From: Plazaster borealis
Lineage: Eukaryota; Echinodermata; Asteroidea; Forcipulatida; Labidiasteridae
Assembly (NCBI GenBank): GCA_021014325.1
Contig: CM037472.1
Span: 2,232,001 to 2,296,000, forward strand
Direction: 5' to 3'
DNA: 64,000 nucleotides
Positions 1-10,775 of the stretch are shown piece by piece; position 1 is the stretch's first letter, and every line of letters begins with the position of its first letter. The notes below the pieces were generated by a model, which was given only the letters and a program-made list of their open reading frames with translations, had not been told where the DNA came from and made no database searches. Made by a program: the position numbers and the translations under genes.

Positions 1-308
1 AACAAGCAACGGAGAGCTGTTGATAGTATAAAACATTGTAGGAAACGACTCCCTCTGAAGTAACGTAGTTTTTGAGAGAGCGTTAATATTTCTCACTTAA
101 ATAATAAAAACTTCTTGCAAGAAGTTTTTATTCCTATCTGAAAGCACACAAATTTGTACAACAAGGGTGTTTTTTCTTTCATCATTTTCTTGCAACTTCG
201 ATGACCAATTAAGCCCAAATTTTCACAGGCTTGTTATTTTATGCATATGTTGGGATGCACCAAGTGAGAACACTGGTCTTTGACAATTTCCAAATGTGTT
301 CAGTGCCT
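1..308 (-). repeat. MITE-A copy, cut by the window edge
   Basis: Reverse-orientation copy of the commonest repeat in this window (about 360 bp, TIR starting AGGCACTGAACAC, flanked by TTAA). It ends at 308 followed by TTAA at 309-312. The other terminus lies before base 1. It is an internally non-coding, non-autonomous DNA element; the TTAA target suggests a piggyBac-type transposase in trans, which is an inference. Confidence 0.8.
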
Positions 309-312
309 TTAA

Positions 313-1746
313 GATCTTTGTCCATTATGTATATAATACATTTGAAGTCCAGAACAATAAATGCAAAGAATATGGGTACTTAATATTATGTTTTAAAATC
401 ACTTTAAATTTAGTGAAGTTTTATGTTTGTTGAGTAAAATAAGTGCACCTTGCAAGTAATTTAAGTTTAAGATAAATGTCATCATCCTGGTCAAAATAGT
501 CTAAAGCAGGGCAACCCCATGCTGGTCCCAGGATACCAGACCCATTATCTTTCTGAGATTTTTACACCTCCCTTTTGGAAAGGTTCAGTCTGCACCCCGA
601 GAAACAGTATATTTTCCTCTACGAAAAATGCCTAGATCTCATGAGTTCTTGCTTGCAAATGGTGCACTTACTTTTTACAAAAACATTTTTTACAGAAATG
701 TAAGATTGCATCAAGGATGTACCTGACCTCATTAATTAAACATTTCTACAATTTTACAAATGAAATCATCAAGTTGGTTGGTCGTTCATTTATGATTCCT
801 TAATATATAGAATGCCTTGAAGACCGTGATGTTTCAATTGTGAGTTTCTCTCTCAAACTTTGAAGCCTTCAAGATTGTACTGAAAGTTATTTGCTACACA
901 CTTGGTTGCAGGACATACATCAGTTTCTCATGCTGTGAAAGGTTAAAGGAAACATTGTATAGATGTAACACATTATGGCACATCAAAAAAAGGGAAATGT
1001 TAAATGAACTGGCCCTCTCCATGGTGTATCAATTTGCCCTTGTCAATGAAATCTGATGATCCATCAATGATGACTTGTTTTTTCAAACATTTCAATTTTT
1101 AAATCAAATTTGCCAAAGTAACCTACATCTACTTTACTTTGCATCAGATCTGATTTGCCTGAATGGTAATATTCAAACTGAAATTGATGAGTGTTTTTGG
1201 TCAAGAAAGATGTGAGAAGTTCAGCAAACTTTAGTTCTTTCACATATCATCTTATGATGCAGAAACATTCTATTCCCAGGTTTATGGTGTAACTTGAGGT
1301 AATAACAATCTTAAGGAGGAATATTGTTGGTTTGTACTTGAAAGCTTATTGATTTATTAATTATATTTATATATAAGGAGTTGTTAATAAAAACATGTTT
1401 TCATTTTTCATATCTGTTATCAATCTGTAGGGACAAACCACTCATCTGGGTTAGGCTGGTGCCAGCATGATGTCCCCAAAATGTTGTGGCATGTTGCGTC
1501 ATTTGTAAAGTGCTGCAAAAACAGCCCACTTTTTGATGTTAGTGTAAAACAAGTAATATAACCCACAGGGATTTCACATACCTCTTGTGTAACCCTCACA
1601 CATCTAAACTGGTGACGGGTAGACATTGGGCTGATGTACTTTCAGGTCTATGGAATCTACTCTCTATGACAGGTAGATATCATCTACCAATATAAAAAGA
1701 CAAACAAATGTTTATTTTAAAGAATGTGACCTTCAACAAATGTTAT
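313..1746. other. non-coding AT-rich stretch with a duplicated block
   Basis: I see no supportable gene. Bases about 722-1345 are repeated, diverged, at 6236-6800 in the same orientation. Short open frames here lack family resemblance and are compatible with chance. Confidence 0.5.
722..1345 (+). repeat. dispersed duplicated block, copy 1
   Basis: About 600 bp that align collinearly with 6236-6800, sharing stretches such as CAAGTTGGTTGGT and GTGCTACACACTTGGTTG-like text. Divergence and small indels show an old duplication. Function unknown. Confidence 0.6.
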
Positions 1747-1750
1747 TTAA

Positions 1751-2115
1751 AGGCACTGAACACTTTTGGTAATTGTCAAAGACCAGTGTTCTCACTTGGT
1801 GTATCCCAACATATGCATAAAATAACAAGCCTGTGAAAATTTGGGCTCAATTGGTCATTGAAGTTGCAAGAAAATGATGAAAGAAAAAACACCCTTGATG
1901 TACAATTGTGTGCTTTCAGATAGGAATAAAAACATCTTGCAAGAAGTTTTTTATTATTTTAGTGAAAAATTACCTCTTTCTCAAAAACTATGTTACTTCA
2001 GAGGGAATCGTTTCCTACAATGTTTTATACTATCAACAGCTCTCTGTTGCTTGTTACCAAGTAAGTTTTTATGCTAATATTTGTTTTGAGTCATTACCAA
2101 ATGTGTACAATACCT
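1751..2115 (+). repeat. MITE-A, full length
   Basis: A 365-bp copy with terminal AGGCACTGAACAC and, at the other end, the near-complement GTGTACAATACCT. It is flanked on both sides by TTAA (1747-1750 and 2116-2119). Internal short frames are repeat sequence, not genes. Confidence 0.85.
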
Positions 2116-2536
2116 TTAAAGGAAACATTAAAAGATGATCAAGGAAGAACAATGAGATGTAAACATTTGAAACAATTTCATCCTTAAAATTTAGGTATGT
2201 GTAGATTTGTAGATGATTTTTCAAAATGTGAAGGAAGTTTTTTCCAAGAACGAATTTGAAAGTATTTGCTTCCTGAAATCCCCCCCTAAAAAAAAAAGAA
2301 TAAAAAATATAAAAATTTAAATATTTCAGTTTTTAATAGAATGGATTTGGCTTGATATAACTGCTTTTTACTTAATGATATTGTAGAATTCCACGCCAAC
2401 TATTTCTTTACACCTTAATTGAAAGTCTGGCACCTCCGCTGCCAATAGATTGAACTACCGAAGGGAAAGTGATGATAAGTTTGAATGATAGATTTATGAA
2501 TTAACAACAGTTTTAATGTTCAGGAGTTTCCCTTAC
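2116..2536. other. AT-rich spacer
   Basis: No gene seen. From about 2395 it becomes similar to 6055-6230, a further duplicated block that leads into the exon-like unit at 2537-2659. Confidence 0.4.
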
Positions 2537-2659
2537 CTGTTATAAAGGAGAGAGCAGTTCATTTCCCAGACTCATTGTACATTGTTAGGAAGCTTATCAA
2601 CTGCAGGTCTCAGACATCTTCCTGGTTGATGAATATCTCTGTGGAGATGTCAACCCTCC
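2537..2659 (-). other. exon-like unit E1
   Basis: On the minus strand, 123 nt lie between a good 3' splice signal (pyrimidine-rich, ending ATGATACAG) and a strong donor (CAG followed by GTAAGG). A paralogous unit of equal length lies at 6837-6959. All three frames contain stops, so it is either a non-coding exon or a decayed one. It belongs to a set of similar minus-strand units between 2.5 and 10.9 kb. Confidence 0.35.
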
Positions 2660-3792
2660 CTGTATCATGCAAACAAAGAACACAATAATGCTTTATTTAG
2701 CTTTGACATATTAGTAAGTAATGAAACACAAATGGTAGTTTGAGACTAGCCTTTTCACCTTTCATATAATTATTGGTCATACTTTTAGCAATCCATTGTG
2801 AGCCCAATGTCATGGTCATGCTCATGATAATGCGCGTTCCTGGTTAAGCAATGCCATTAAAATTGGCTTTTTGGCTCACTGTATAAAATGGTGAAGGAGT
2901 GACCAGCAGATACACCTGACAGTTTAACTTAAAAATTATATGAAAAGTAAAAAGGTTGAACAGCAAGACTTGCCCATCTCTCAGTTTGGCTAAAATTACA
3001 AGAACAAATGGGAGGATGAACATCTTGCAAGTCTTACAACTTGGAATTGCATCAATCTTGAGAGGGTTTGAACCTTTTTTAGGCACAATGACAAGGTGTC
3101 AGTCTTGCTTCAGCAAGCCTTACACCTTTTGTTCATAAAATGACAAGAAAAACAGAAAAATGTACATCAGTGCTTTACCGCTTTTGGCTAAAACACTGAA
3201 ATGATTGCCAAACGACATACTGAATTATTTAAATAAATTGTAATGCTACAAGCAAATTTCTGATATTAGCTGTTTAATAACTGGTAACTACAGAACTCAA
3301 TTTGGGACTGGGTGTAAATATTATACTTTATCTACCAAACACACATATCCTTGTCATTCGATTGGTGGAACACGCATCATATGTCATCTTTGTTTTGCCA
3401 TGATGTATACTGCCGCATGCTGCAAAATTTAATATAGGAGTCCAATATGGATAAAAGCAAGGCAAGGTTGTGTCATAGTGGACAAGGTTGGTGTGTACAT
3501 AGAGTTGTCCATGTTTTTTAGATGGGGATTTAAAACATTTCAGAGAATGGGGTGGACAAGTTTCCGAGTCTGTTTTGTGTTTTTTGTGAACAAAATACCA
3601 AATAATAAGGATATATGTGTAAACTATATAAAACAAATATTGAATACATTTCGTTCATGCGTTGTCATAAAATATAATCACTAGATGAATTTTGGTTTTT
3701 GCATTTCACCATCGTGAAATGGAATGGTCCAGATTTTACCTCATGATGATTGTAATATGCAACAATGCACTCAAATATTTCAGGATTTATAC
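2660..3792. other. spacer without recognised gene
   Basis: Short overlapping open frames exist on both strands (for example 3328-3636 minus) but show no domain, signal peptide or splice context I can support. Confidence 0.35.
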
Positions 3793-3887
3793 CTTTTACT
3801 GGAGAGGGCAGCTCCATTATCATAGACTGGTCTGGACATCTGCGGTACTTGTTGAGAGGTAGACGTCTTTGTAGATGCTAAGCCTGA
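3793..3887 (-). other. exon-like unit E2, open reading frame
   Basis: Minus-strand 95-nt unit with acceptor TTGTGTTGCAG and donor AAAAG/GTATAA. One frame is open throughout and encodes a Ser/Thr/Gln-rich peptide of about 31 residues containing the string STSQQVPQMSRP. It resembles 4913-4995, whose same frame is interrupted. This is the only copy that could be coding; no protein family recognised. Confidence 0.35.
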
Positions 3888-4473
3888 CTGCAACACAAAC
3901 AAAATGCACAATTTGCATTATAAGTGTTTTATAACATTTAACATTATTAAAACAGTTAGTTTCAGAGAAATTGTTTTTACCTTCAAAAATGAAAACCAAA
4001 AACCAACATTGAAAACAGCAAATCACATTTTTGAGGAGCTTGCTATCAGGATTATTTAGATTGTAACAATCAAAATAAGCAACTGTGATTTAGGGACACA
4101 ACAAACACCTGAAACAGTTCTTGGTGCTGGTATGAACTTTATTATCAGAATGAAACTAATCTAGCAAAGGAAGGAAAAACTTAAATTACCAAAAGCTAAA
4201 AGTCTGTCTTGATAATTGTGTTCAACATAAAGTGTTTTACAGGACTGTCCCAATCTCTTATGAGAACAGTAAAACACAATCCAGCCTGTCAACTTAATTA
4301 CCAGTATTCTACTACAAAAGAGCTTTATTTTGAGCTATGCACAACCGGCGACACATGACGATGCAGCCATCCGGTCATTTGTTTGTAAAGTAAATCACTG
4401 AAATAAAGGTGAAGAGTGCTGGAAAAGTGAGCATTTCTTATTAGCCTTGTGGAATTTCAAATAGACAAAGGAA

Positions 4474-4767
4474 TCACAGTTTTGGAAGGCCTTTTCCTTC
4501 AGCTTCAAAAGTGGGACATTCTTGTGTTGAGAAGTGTGTGATTGGGGTCGTCCGTGTGAGCACCACATAACATTCCTTGTAGAATTTCCAAGACTTGCTG
4601 AAATTATCCTCACTGGCTTTATTCAGCCACTCTGGTAAGGTCTCTGGTACAAACTCTGGTATATTCTTCACAGGTTTCAAGAAAGGAAAGTCTTGATCGA
4701 ATAAACAAATGCAACAATCATCATATACCTTTCTATGGAGGATGCCTTGTTTGTTGATGTTTGATAA
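4474..4767 (-). CDS. orphan open frame, possible exon
   Basis: About 97 codons open from stop to stop on the minus strand with no in-frame ATG, so if real it is an internal or terminal exon. The peptide is acidic/aromatic in its middle (PEWLNKASEDNFSKSWKFYK) and looks less random than neighbouring frames. I recognise no family. It lies between exon-like units E2 and E3 on the same strand and could belong to the same old gene. Low confidence. Confidence 0.2.
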   Translation of the reverse strand, partial: LSNINKQGILHRKVYDDCCICLFDQDFPFLKPVKNIPEFVPETLPEWLNKASEDNFSKSWKFYKECYVVLTRTTPITHFSTQECPTFEAEGKGLPKL

Positions 4768-4912
4768 TCACTATAGGTCATGTGACTTGGAGAGCACAAT
4801 CGGTCTATTCTGATATAAACTTGTGTACCAGCGCAACGACGGACATTCTTCAAAAACACTAGAAAGCTCAATTTGGGACTGGCTGTAAATAATATTTTGT
4901 TTAGGATTTTAC

Positions 4913-4995
4913 CTTTCATTGGAGAGTGCTGGCAGCTCCTATATCATAGGCCAGTCTTGTTGATGGGTAGATCTCTTTGGAGATGGTAAGCCTTA
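4913..4995 (-). other. exon-like unit E3, degenerate
   Basis: 83 nt on the minus strand, acceptor TTGTGTTACAG and donor AAAG/GTAAAA, paralogous to E2 with flanking intron similarity. The frame that is open in E2 contains stops here, so it is a decayed exon copy or non-coding. Confidence 0.3.
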
Positions 4996-4999
4996 CTGT

Positions 5000-5728
5000 A
5001 ACACAAACAAAATGCATGATTTGCAACATTAGTATTTACAAACAGTGTACATTATTAAAACATTTAGGTTAAGATAAATTGTTTTTACTTATGTTTTTGT
5101 TTATACTTTCAATTAACCCTTTAGTCACTGTGCCGCCCGAAACCGCCCGGCCATTTACTTATTAGAAAACCCTTTGTATCTTGTGCATATCAGGACTATT
5201 AGGTGTTCGGAGCATAGCGCGAAACACCACTTGTGTTTGTACATTTTTTTTCTTAATACTTCTTCTTCTTCTCCCCGTCGATTTTCCGCTAAAAAAGGCA
5301 AATTTTAAAAGCTCATATAAACTTGAACCTTCACATATAGTGAGATACTTATTAGGAGATGAAACCACCTCAGTTACGTCATGATGATGTCATCAGGTTT
5401 CGAAATACATTAAATCAAAGTTTAATCTTTCAAATAATCATAACTCCTGAACCACGAAATTGATTTTCACAATCTATACATCATCAGAAAGGCCTTTTGG
5501 AAACTCAAAAACCTCTACACAGAGTGTGACCCCATTTGACCATGACTCTCGTTTCAAACCGGAAGTTGAAAAACTTCAAAAATTCATATCTCAAAATCCA
5601 CTTATAGTTTAGTTTAGTATAGATTGATTAAAAGGTACAAAGTCCACGAAGCCTGATTTGGCATGAGGCTGTTTAGCCTAATCCACGCAAAAACGTAGCA
5701 CTATTGTCGGCCATCAAAGACACACTAA
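5000..5728. other. possible old transposon body
   Basis: No gene seen. The stretch from about 5120 runs continuously into the tRNA-like segment at 5729. It has no duplicate elsewhere in the window, so its nature is open. Confidence 0.25.
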
Positions 5729-5806
5729 CTCGGTGGTCTGGTGGTAAGACATCTGCTCTAGCTTGTTAGCAGTTCAAATGTTGTGGGTTCGAATCCCACC
5801 CGAGGG
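5729..5806 (+). repeat. tRNA-like SINE head (family S2)
   Basis: A-box-like GGTCTGGTGGTAAGACATCT and B-box GGTTCGAATCCCACC are present, with a perfect T-arm (GTGGG/CCCAC) and D-arm, and a short acceptor stem. The anticodon loop is oversized and similar sequences recur at 56395-56475 and 63130-63405, so I call it a tRNA-derived SINE rather than a working tRNA. Confidence 0.6.
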
Positions 5807-6054
5807 ATTTTCCTGAATTTTTATTGATTTGTTTTTTTACAAAACTTGGGAAAGTGCTGAGGGTAAGGGTCTGAGCAAGCTCATCATTTCCCTTCCGGAA
5901 CCAAACACTTTGAGTTTGTGGGAAGACAAACTATAAATTTCTACTCTTGCCGTTAATGTTTTTGATATAATGGAAATCAGGAGTGTGATTGCCTAAAACC
6001 ATTTCTTTGACCCTCGCTCCCCCTTCCCCCTCCATCCCACAATTTTAGAGTCTA

Positions 6055-6230
6055 CCAATATGTTGAACTACCGAGGAAAAGTGATGATAAATTTGAATGA
6101 AAGAAACTAGGATAGATTTCTGAACTAACAACCATTTTAATGTTCAGTTTCCCTTACCTTTTATATAAAGAAGAGGGTAGTTCATTTACCGGACTCATTG
6201 TGTACTGCTAGGAACTATCTCAACTTCAAT
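6055..6230 (+). repeat. duplicated block related to 2440-2660 and 6803-7010
   Basis: Carries the donor side of exon-like unit E1 (minus-strand AAAAG/GTAAGG) but not its acceptor, then breaks into the 6236-6800 block. One of three collinear copies in the left 7 kb. Confidence 0.5.
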
Positions 6231-6235
6231 GAAAT

Positions 6236-6800
6236 CACACAAGTTGGTTGGTTGTTCATCCATGATTCCTTGATGTGTAGAATGCCTTGAAGACCGAGAT
6301 GTTTCCATTACGAGTTGCTCTCCTCAAACTCTGAAGCCTTCAAGATTGCAGTGAAATTTCTTTGCTACACACTTGGTTGTAGGATATCAGCTTTCTCATG
6401 CTGTGAAAGGTTAAAGGAAACATTGTACAGATGTTACACATTAGGGCACAAGAAAAAAGGAAAATGTCAAATGAACTAGCCTTCCCCTGGTGGTATCAAC
6501 TTGACCTTGTCAATGAAATCTGATGAGCCATCAATGCTGACTTAATATTTCAGATATTTCAATTTGTTTAATCAAATTTGCCAAAGTAGCCTACATCTAC
6601 TTTAATTTGCGTCAGTTCTCACTTGTCTGAATAGTAACATTCAAAATGAATTTGATGAGTGTTTTTAGTTCCAGAAAGACATTTAGCAAACTTTCTTGTT
6701 CTTTCGCATACCATCGTATGATGCAGAAACATTCTATTCTTGAGTTTATGGTGTGACTTGAAGTAATAACAGTCTTGAAGAGGAATATTGTTGGTTTGCA
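6236..6800 (+). repeat. dispersed duplicated block, copy 2
   Basis: Collinear with 722-1345. See that entry. The short minus-strand frame inside it shows no support as a gene. Confidence 0.6.
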
Positions 6801-6836
6801 TTAACAACTGTTTGAATGTTCAGGAGTTTCCGTTAC

Positions 6837-6959
6837 CTGTTATAAAGGAGAGAGCAGTTCATTTACCAGACTAATTGTACATTGTTAGGGAGCTTATCAA
6901 CTGCAGGTCTCAGACATCTACTTGGTTGATGAGTATCTCTGTGGAGATGATAACTCTTT
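6837..6959 (-). other. exon-like unit E4
   Basis: 123 nt, same length and splice contexts as E1 (acceptor ATGATACAG; donor CAG/GTAACG). Stops occur in the frame aligned with E2. Indicates duplication of an exon with its splice sites. Confidence 0.35.
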
Positions 6960-7196
6960 CTGTATCATGCAAACAAAGAAAACAAAATAATGATCGACTT
7001 TAGCTTTAATAGTTTGAGATGACTCTTTTTTTACCCTTTCAGTTAGTTATTGGTCCCACTTTTGTTTTACCCTTTCACCAATGTGTGATATCCCTGTATA
7101 CTCGCAAACCTCAGAAAGCACCGAGTATTGAGTGTTTGTCACACATCAGTGTAGAACCAAAAATGTTATTATTTATCCTGATGCAATTATTACATC

Positions 7197-7424
7197 AATT
7201 AAATCATTATAAATTCCTGACACCCATTTTTGCAATGCATAGACTTTTTCGCAAATACTCAGTTTGCGCTCATTTGCCGTGCATGCTGGTCTAGTTAACA
7301 ACATATTTGATCGCTAACTAGACCAGCATGCACCTCATTCCACGGCAAATGAGCGCAAACTGAGTATTTGCGAAAAAGTCTATGCATTGCAAAAATGGGT
7401 GTCAGGAATTCATAATGATTGATT
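7197..7424. repeat. large foldback palindrome 1
   Basis: Two arms of roughly 100 bp are near-perfect reverse complements (7197-7298 with 7314-7424), separated by about 15 bp. The right arm has an extra ~9 bp near GGAATGAGG. Would extrude as a cruciform or fold into a long hairpin RNA. No coding content; likely a foldback element. Confidence 0.85.
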
Positions 7425-7428
7425 AGAA

Positions 7429-8115
7429 ACCACTATTATTATCTCTAATTATTTGTTGTTGATAAATTTACCTGTTGTTGATAAATTTACCTGTTGATGG
7501 AGAAGACATCGTTGAATCTTGACACTCGGCAGCATCAAATCAGACATCTACTTCTGGAGAGGTAGACTTCATCTGACAATGGCATTTCTGCAGCAAACCT
7601 ACATGCAAATGAAAGAAACAATAAATACAATAATCAAATAGAGCAATAAAACAAACATTTTGTAAAAGGGGTGTGATATCATTTTCCTTCAATTGCAGCA
7701 ATAATTCGCTAATGCTTTGACCATAAGTAGGAGGGCGCCATACCGGTAATAACAAAACAATTGGTTTGCGTCTTCATGTACTTCATTATGGGCACATTAG
7801 GTATTTAAACCAGTCTGGTCTCCAGTAGATTGTGGCTGTTGATCACCTCATTGATGGCAAGATAGGAAGGGAACCCAACAAATTGTGGATGTCAAAACCA
7901 GATGTTGGTACTGGTGCTTGATCTCTCCAACATTCATTTGACATTGAAAGGATATTATTAACCTAAACTATGAGCAAGTTGAAATTACATTTTGAATTGT
8001 GGACAACAAAATTACGCTCAAGGAGTATTTGATTTGATTTTATATCACAAGGTTTGCGTTTAAATCCAGCAAATTCCAGATGAAACGGATGAGGGTAATC
8101 TACAGTATCATTCCA
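7429..8115 (+). repeat. block A of a three-copy duplication
   Basis: Collinear with 9660-9990 (block B) and 10765-11400 (block C). Contains exon-like unit E5 and a segment that in block C runs into the PHD/FLYWCH fragment. Here that protein segment is missing and only its edge (8045-8085) remains. Confidence 0.7.
7491..7598 (-). other. exon-like unit E5 (108 nt)
   Basis: Minus-strand acceptor TGCATGTAG and donor CAACAG/GTAAAT bound exactly 108 nt. Units E6 (9707-9814) and E7 (10803-10910) have identical length and splice sites. One frame has a single stop near the middle. Retention of length suggests past function as an exon. Confidence 0.4.
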
Positions 8116-8842
8116 ACAGCAAGTTTTTGATCAGGTAATCGAGCGGATACGTACAATGTATATTTTTAGCCACAACTTCCACAAAGTCAGGTCTGGAACA
8201 CGCTATGACCAAGGTTACATGAAAGTAGATTGGCACTGTTTATGGCACTAGTTTGTCAGGCTTTCAATACTTTGTAATAGCTCAAAGTGCCTTTTGTACT
8301 ATGCACACCTTCTTCTTCCAAGTGGCCTTTGTAAGGCTGGTTGCATGCACATTTTAAGGACACAAATTGCATTATGAAGTAATTTAGAAGACACAACATT
8401 CATCGGAAAAAACATTTGCAGGGAAAAACAACTTTTTTTTTTTTTAAACAACAAAATTTACCAAAGAATGCCCGAGTTGTTTGAATCCTTGTGGGTGTCA
8501 ATTTGTAAATTTGAAGGTCGCATACAATAGAAAGAATTAATGACAAAACATGGGGTTATCTCTATGGACCAAACCGACCAATCAACGTGAAGTAATGAAT
8601 AGTCCTAACAGACATGGCAAGCTGGCTAGCCTTGGCTGTACCCAGGTTGAATTGCAAGACTGAGGCCATGTCTGAATTAGTGGCTACAGCTTTGGCTAGA
8701 TTTCAGCGTCATCATGTATTGAAGTACAGTACATCCTTAGCAACACCCATTGGCAACAGTCATGATAGCCATAGCTGTAGCTGCCACTTTGGATACGGTC
8801 TGAGTACATGCAACAAGACTACAGCCCTGACATGCACAGTTG
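8116..8842. other. spacer without recognised gene
   Basis: No supportable gene. The open frame at 8614-8877 overlaps degenerate palindromic repeat text (GGCTACAGCT/AGCCATAGCTGTAGC) related to the foldback unit downstream of the lectins. Confidence 0.35.
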
Positions 8843-9075
8843 ACACTAGCCCCCTACTACACAAAGACAAAAGTTAACAGTTCAGTCAGTCTTTGGCAAG
8901 TTTTTTGTCTTTTTCTGAACAATATTTTCTGTATAATATGACGTTTAGGCTAAGTGTTCTAAACTGTTTCATTACACAACGAAGAAAAAATCTGGGAGTG
9001 GTAAAAATTTGGCAAATCTGGTCACTGGTCTGACAGAAGTGGCTGGAAATGGCCACAATTGGAAACATAACTTAT
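8843..9075 (+). repeat. dispersed block, copy 1
   Basis: Collinear with 12652-12915, sharing GACACTAGCCCCCTACTACA at the start and a GGAAATGGCCACAATTGGA-type end. Non-coding. Confidence 0.6.
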
Positions 9076-9267
9076 TGCACGGGTCCCCCAATTTGTAACA
9101 TTCCAGTCTGCCACCATCAGGAGTATTGGCCTAAGTTGCAATAATCGTAACCCTCATCCTCCCGATTAGGGAAGATTGCAACTATAAGGCCAATGACTGT
9201 ACGACAAAAGAGTCCATGTAGGTTAGGAGCAGAACCATAATTGGCCTAATCAAACAAAAACCATCCA

Positions 9268-9481
9268 CTTTTTAAACATTCTCATTGTAGTTTAAGGTCT
9301 CCTTTTTGTTTATGAATGGAAATAGATCCAGTAACTGGGGCGCTTAAATTTTGGAATTTTGTCATCTTCGGTCGAAGATGTCAAAATTTTGAGAAAAGGA
9401 GTACAGCGCCCCAGTTACTGGGTCTGTTTCCATACATAAACAAAAAGGAGACCTTAAACTACAATGAGAATGTTTAAAAGG
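9268..9481. repeat. large foldback palindrome 2
   Basis: About 214 bp that fold back on themselves: outer arms CTTTTTAAACATTCTCATTG.., inner arms CCAGTAACTGGGGCGC, and a central CATCTTCG/CGAAGATG palindrome. A fragment of the same family (CCCAGTAACTG..GGCGCTGTACTCC) lies at about 24410-24440. Confidence 0.85.
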
Positions 9482-9485
9482 GGAT

Positions 9486-9672
9486 GGGCAGCATATTGCG
9501 CCACAGCACCTTATAAACCATTACATGGTGCTATGTAAAGGAATTGGTCTAAAACTTCAAAAACTTCAAAAACGTAGCTCCACAATACCTTGCAGGAAAA
9601 TATTGAATGTTGAAGCGCCTTTAGAGCGTCACTGAGTGACGAATAATGTGCGCTATATAAGAAGCCACTATT
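9486..9672 (+). repeat. SINE S1, 3' portion
   Basis: Matches the 3' body and tail of the full element at 10353-10775 (GGGCAGCATATTGCGCCACA through the TTATTATT tail). The tRNA head is missing. Confidence 0.75.
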
Positions 9673-9990
9673 ATTATCTCTAATTATTGGTTGTTGATAA
9701 ATTTACCTGTTGATGGAGAAGACATCGTTGAATCTTGACACTCGGCAGCATCAAATCAGACATCTACTTCTGGAGAGGTAGACTTCATCTGACAATGGCA
9801 TTTCTGTAGCAAACCTACATGTAAATGAGAGAAACAATAAATACAATAACCAAATAAAGCAATACAAAAATAACTTTTTTGTAAAATGGGTGTGATATTG
9901 TTTTCCTTCAATTGCAGCAACAATTTGCTAAATATGCTTTGACCATAAGTAAGAGGGCGCCATACCGGTAATCACAAAACAATATGAGAG
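9660..9990 (+). repeat. block B of the three-copy duplication
   Basis: Collinear with 7429-8115 and 10765-11400, starting right at the SINE tail. Includes exon-like unit E6. Confidence 0.65.
9707..9814 (-). other. exon-like unit E6 (108 nt)
   Basis: Same length, acceptor (TACATGTAG-type/CTACAG context) and donor (CAACAG/GTAAAT) as E5 and E7. Confidence 0.4.
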
Positions 9991-10352
9991 ATCGATAGGC
10001 TGCCACCATTGTTTACCATTTTATTTGGCATACATGTATGGGAGGAAAATTCAAGATTCCAGCGTACCATGGCCAATTATCGGCCAAAGATTATGGCAGC
10101 TGGTTTTCTGGTGAAGACATTCGCCTTTTTCTCCAAAGAGAACAACAAATCCATACAGTGCATTTTAAGAGAACGTTTGTTGTCTTTACTTTGTTTAGTC
10201 ATGGTTTCACTGTATAATGATAAAAATTATTTCATAAAAATTCCAAAAATTTACTACTTACAAAGTAAAAAAATGTTTTAATAGCAACGTCAGGTGGTTA
10301 AAGCCTAGTATCATCAAACTGTCCAAAAATTTCTTGATGAATCCCTTGTGGC
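9991..10352. other. spacer with unrecognised open frame
   Basis: A 90-codon plus-strand frame (10009-10281) starts with ATG but its C-terminal third is low-complexity Lys/Tyr/Ile text from AT-rich DNA. No domain seen; I do not call it a gene. Confidence 0.3.
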
Positions 10353-10775
10353 GTGTCGTGGCCGAGCGGATAAGGGCACCGGACTCAAGCTCTAGTGTTT
10401 CTGTTTAGCAGAGTGTTGGTTCGAGTCCCAGTCGTGACACTTGTGTCCTTAAGCAAGACACTTAACCATTATTGCTGCGTCCTTTGGATGGGATGTAAAG
10501 CCGTTGGTCCGTGTGTTGTGTATAATACTCGTAAAAGAACCCAGTGCACTTATCGAAAAAAGAAGGCGTTCGCCTCGGTGTTCCTGGTTTGATGGGCAGC
10601 ATATTGCGCCACAGCACCTTGTAAACCATTACATGGTGCTATGTAAAGGAATTGGTCTCATACTTCAAAAACGAAGCTCCGCTACACCTTGCAGGAAAAT
10701 AATGAATGTTGAAGCGCCTTGAACGTCACTGAGTGACTGATATGTGCGCTAAATAAGAAGCCACTATTATTATCT
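10353..10775 (+). repeat. SINE S1, full-length tRNA-derived element
   Basis: The 88-nt head (10353-10440) folds as a tRNA-Leu-like cloverleaf: acceptor GTGTC/GACAC, A box TGGCCGAGCGG, loop ACTCAAGC, B box GGTTCGAGTCC. It is followed by a conserved body (AGACACTTAACCATTATTGC; AAAGAACCCAGTGCACTTAT) and a tail ending in TTATTAT repeats. Pol III promoted retroposon. Partial copies on both strands across the right half of the window. Confidence 0.85.

Noticed and set aside
5729..5806. Functional tRNA gene
   Set aside because: Good D and T arms but an oversized anticodon loop, a weak acceptor stem and repeated relatives elsewhere; it fits a tRNA-derived SINE.
8614..8877. 87-codon plus-strand protein with His/Ser-rich text
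   Set aside because: Overlaps degenerate foldback repeat sequence and a duplicated non-coding block.
10353..10440. tRNA-Leu gene
   Set aside because: The cloverleaf-like head runs directly into a conserved SINE body present in many copies.
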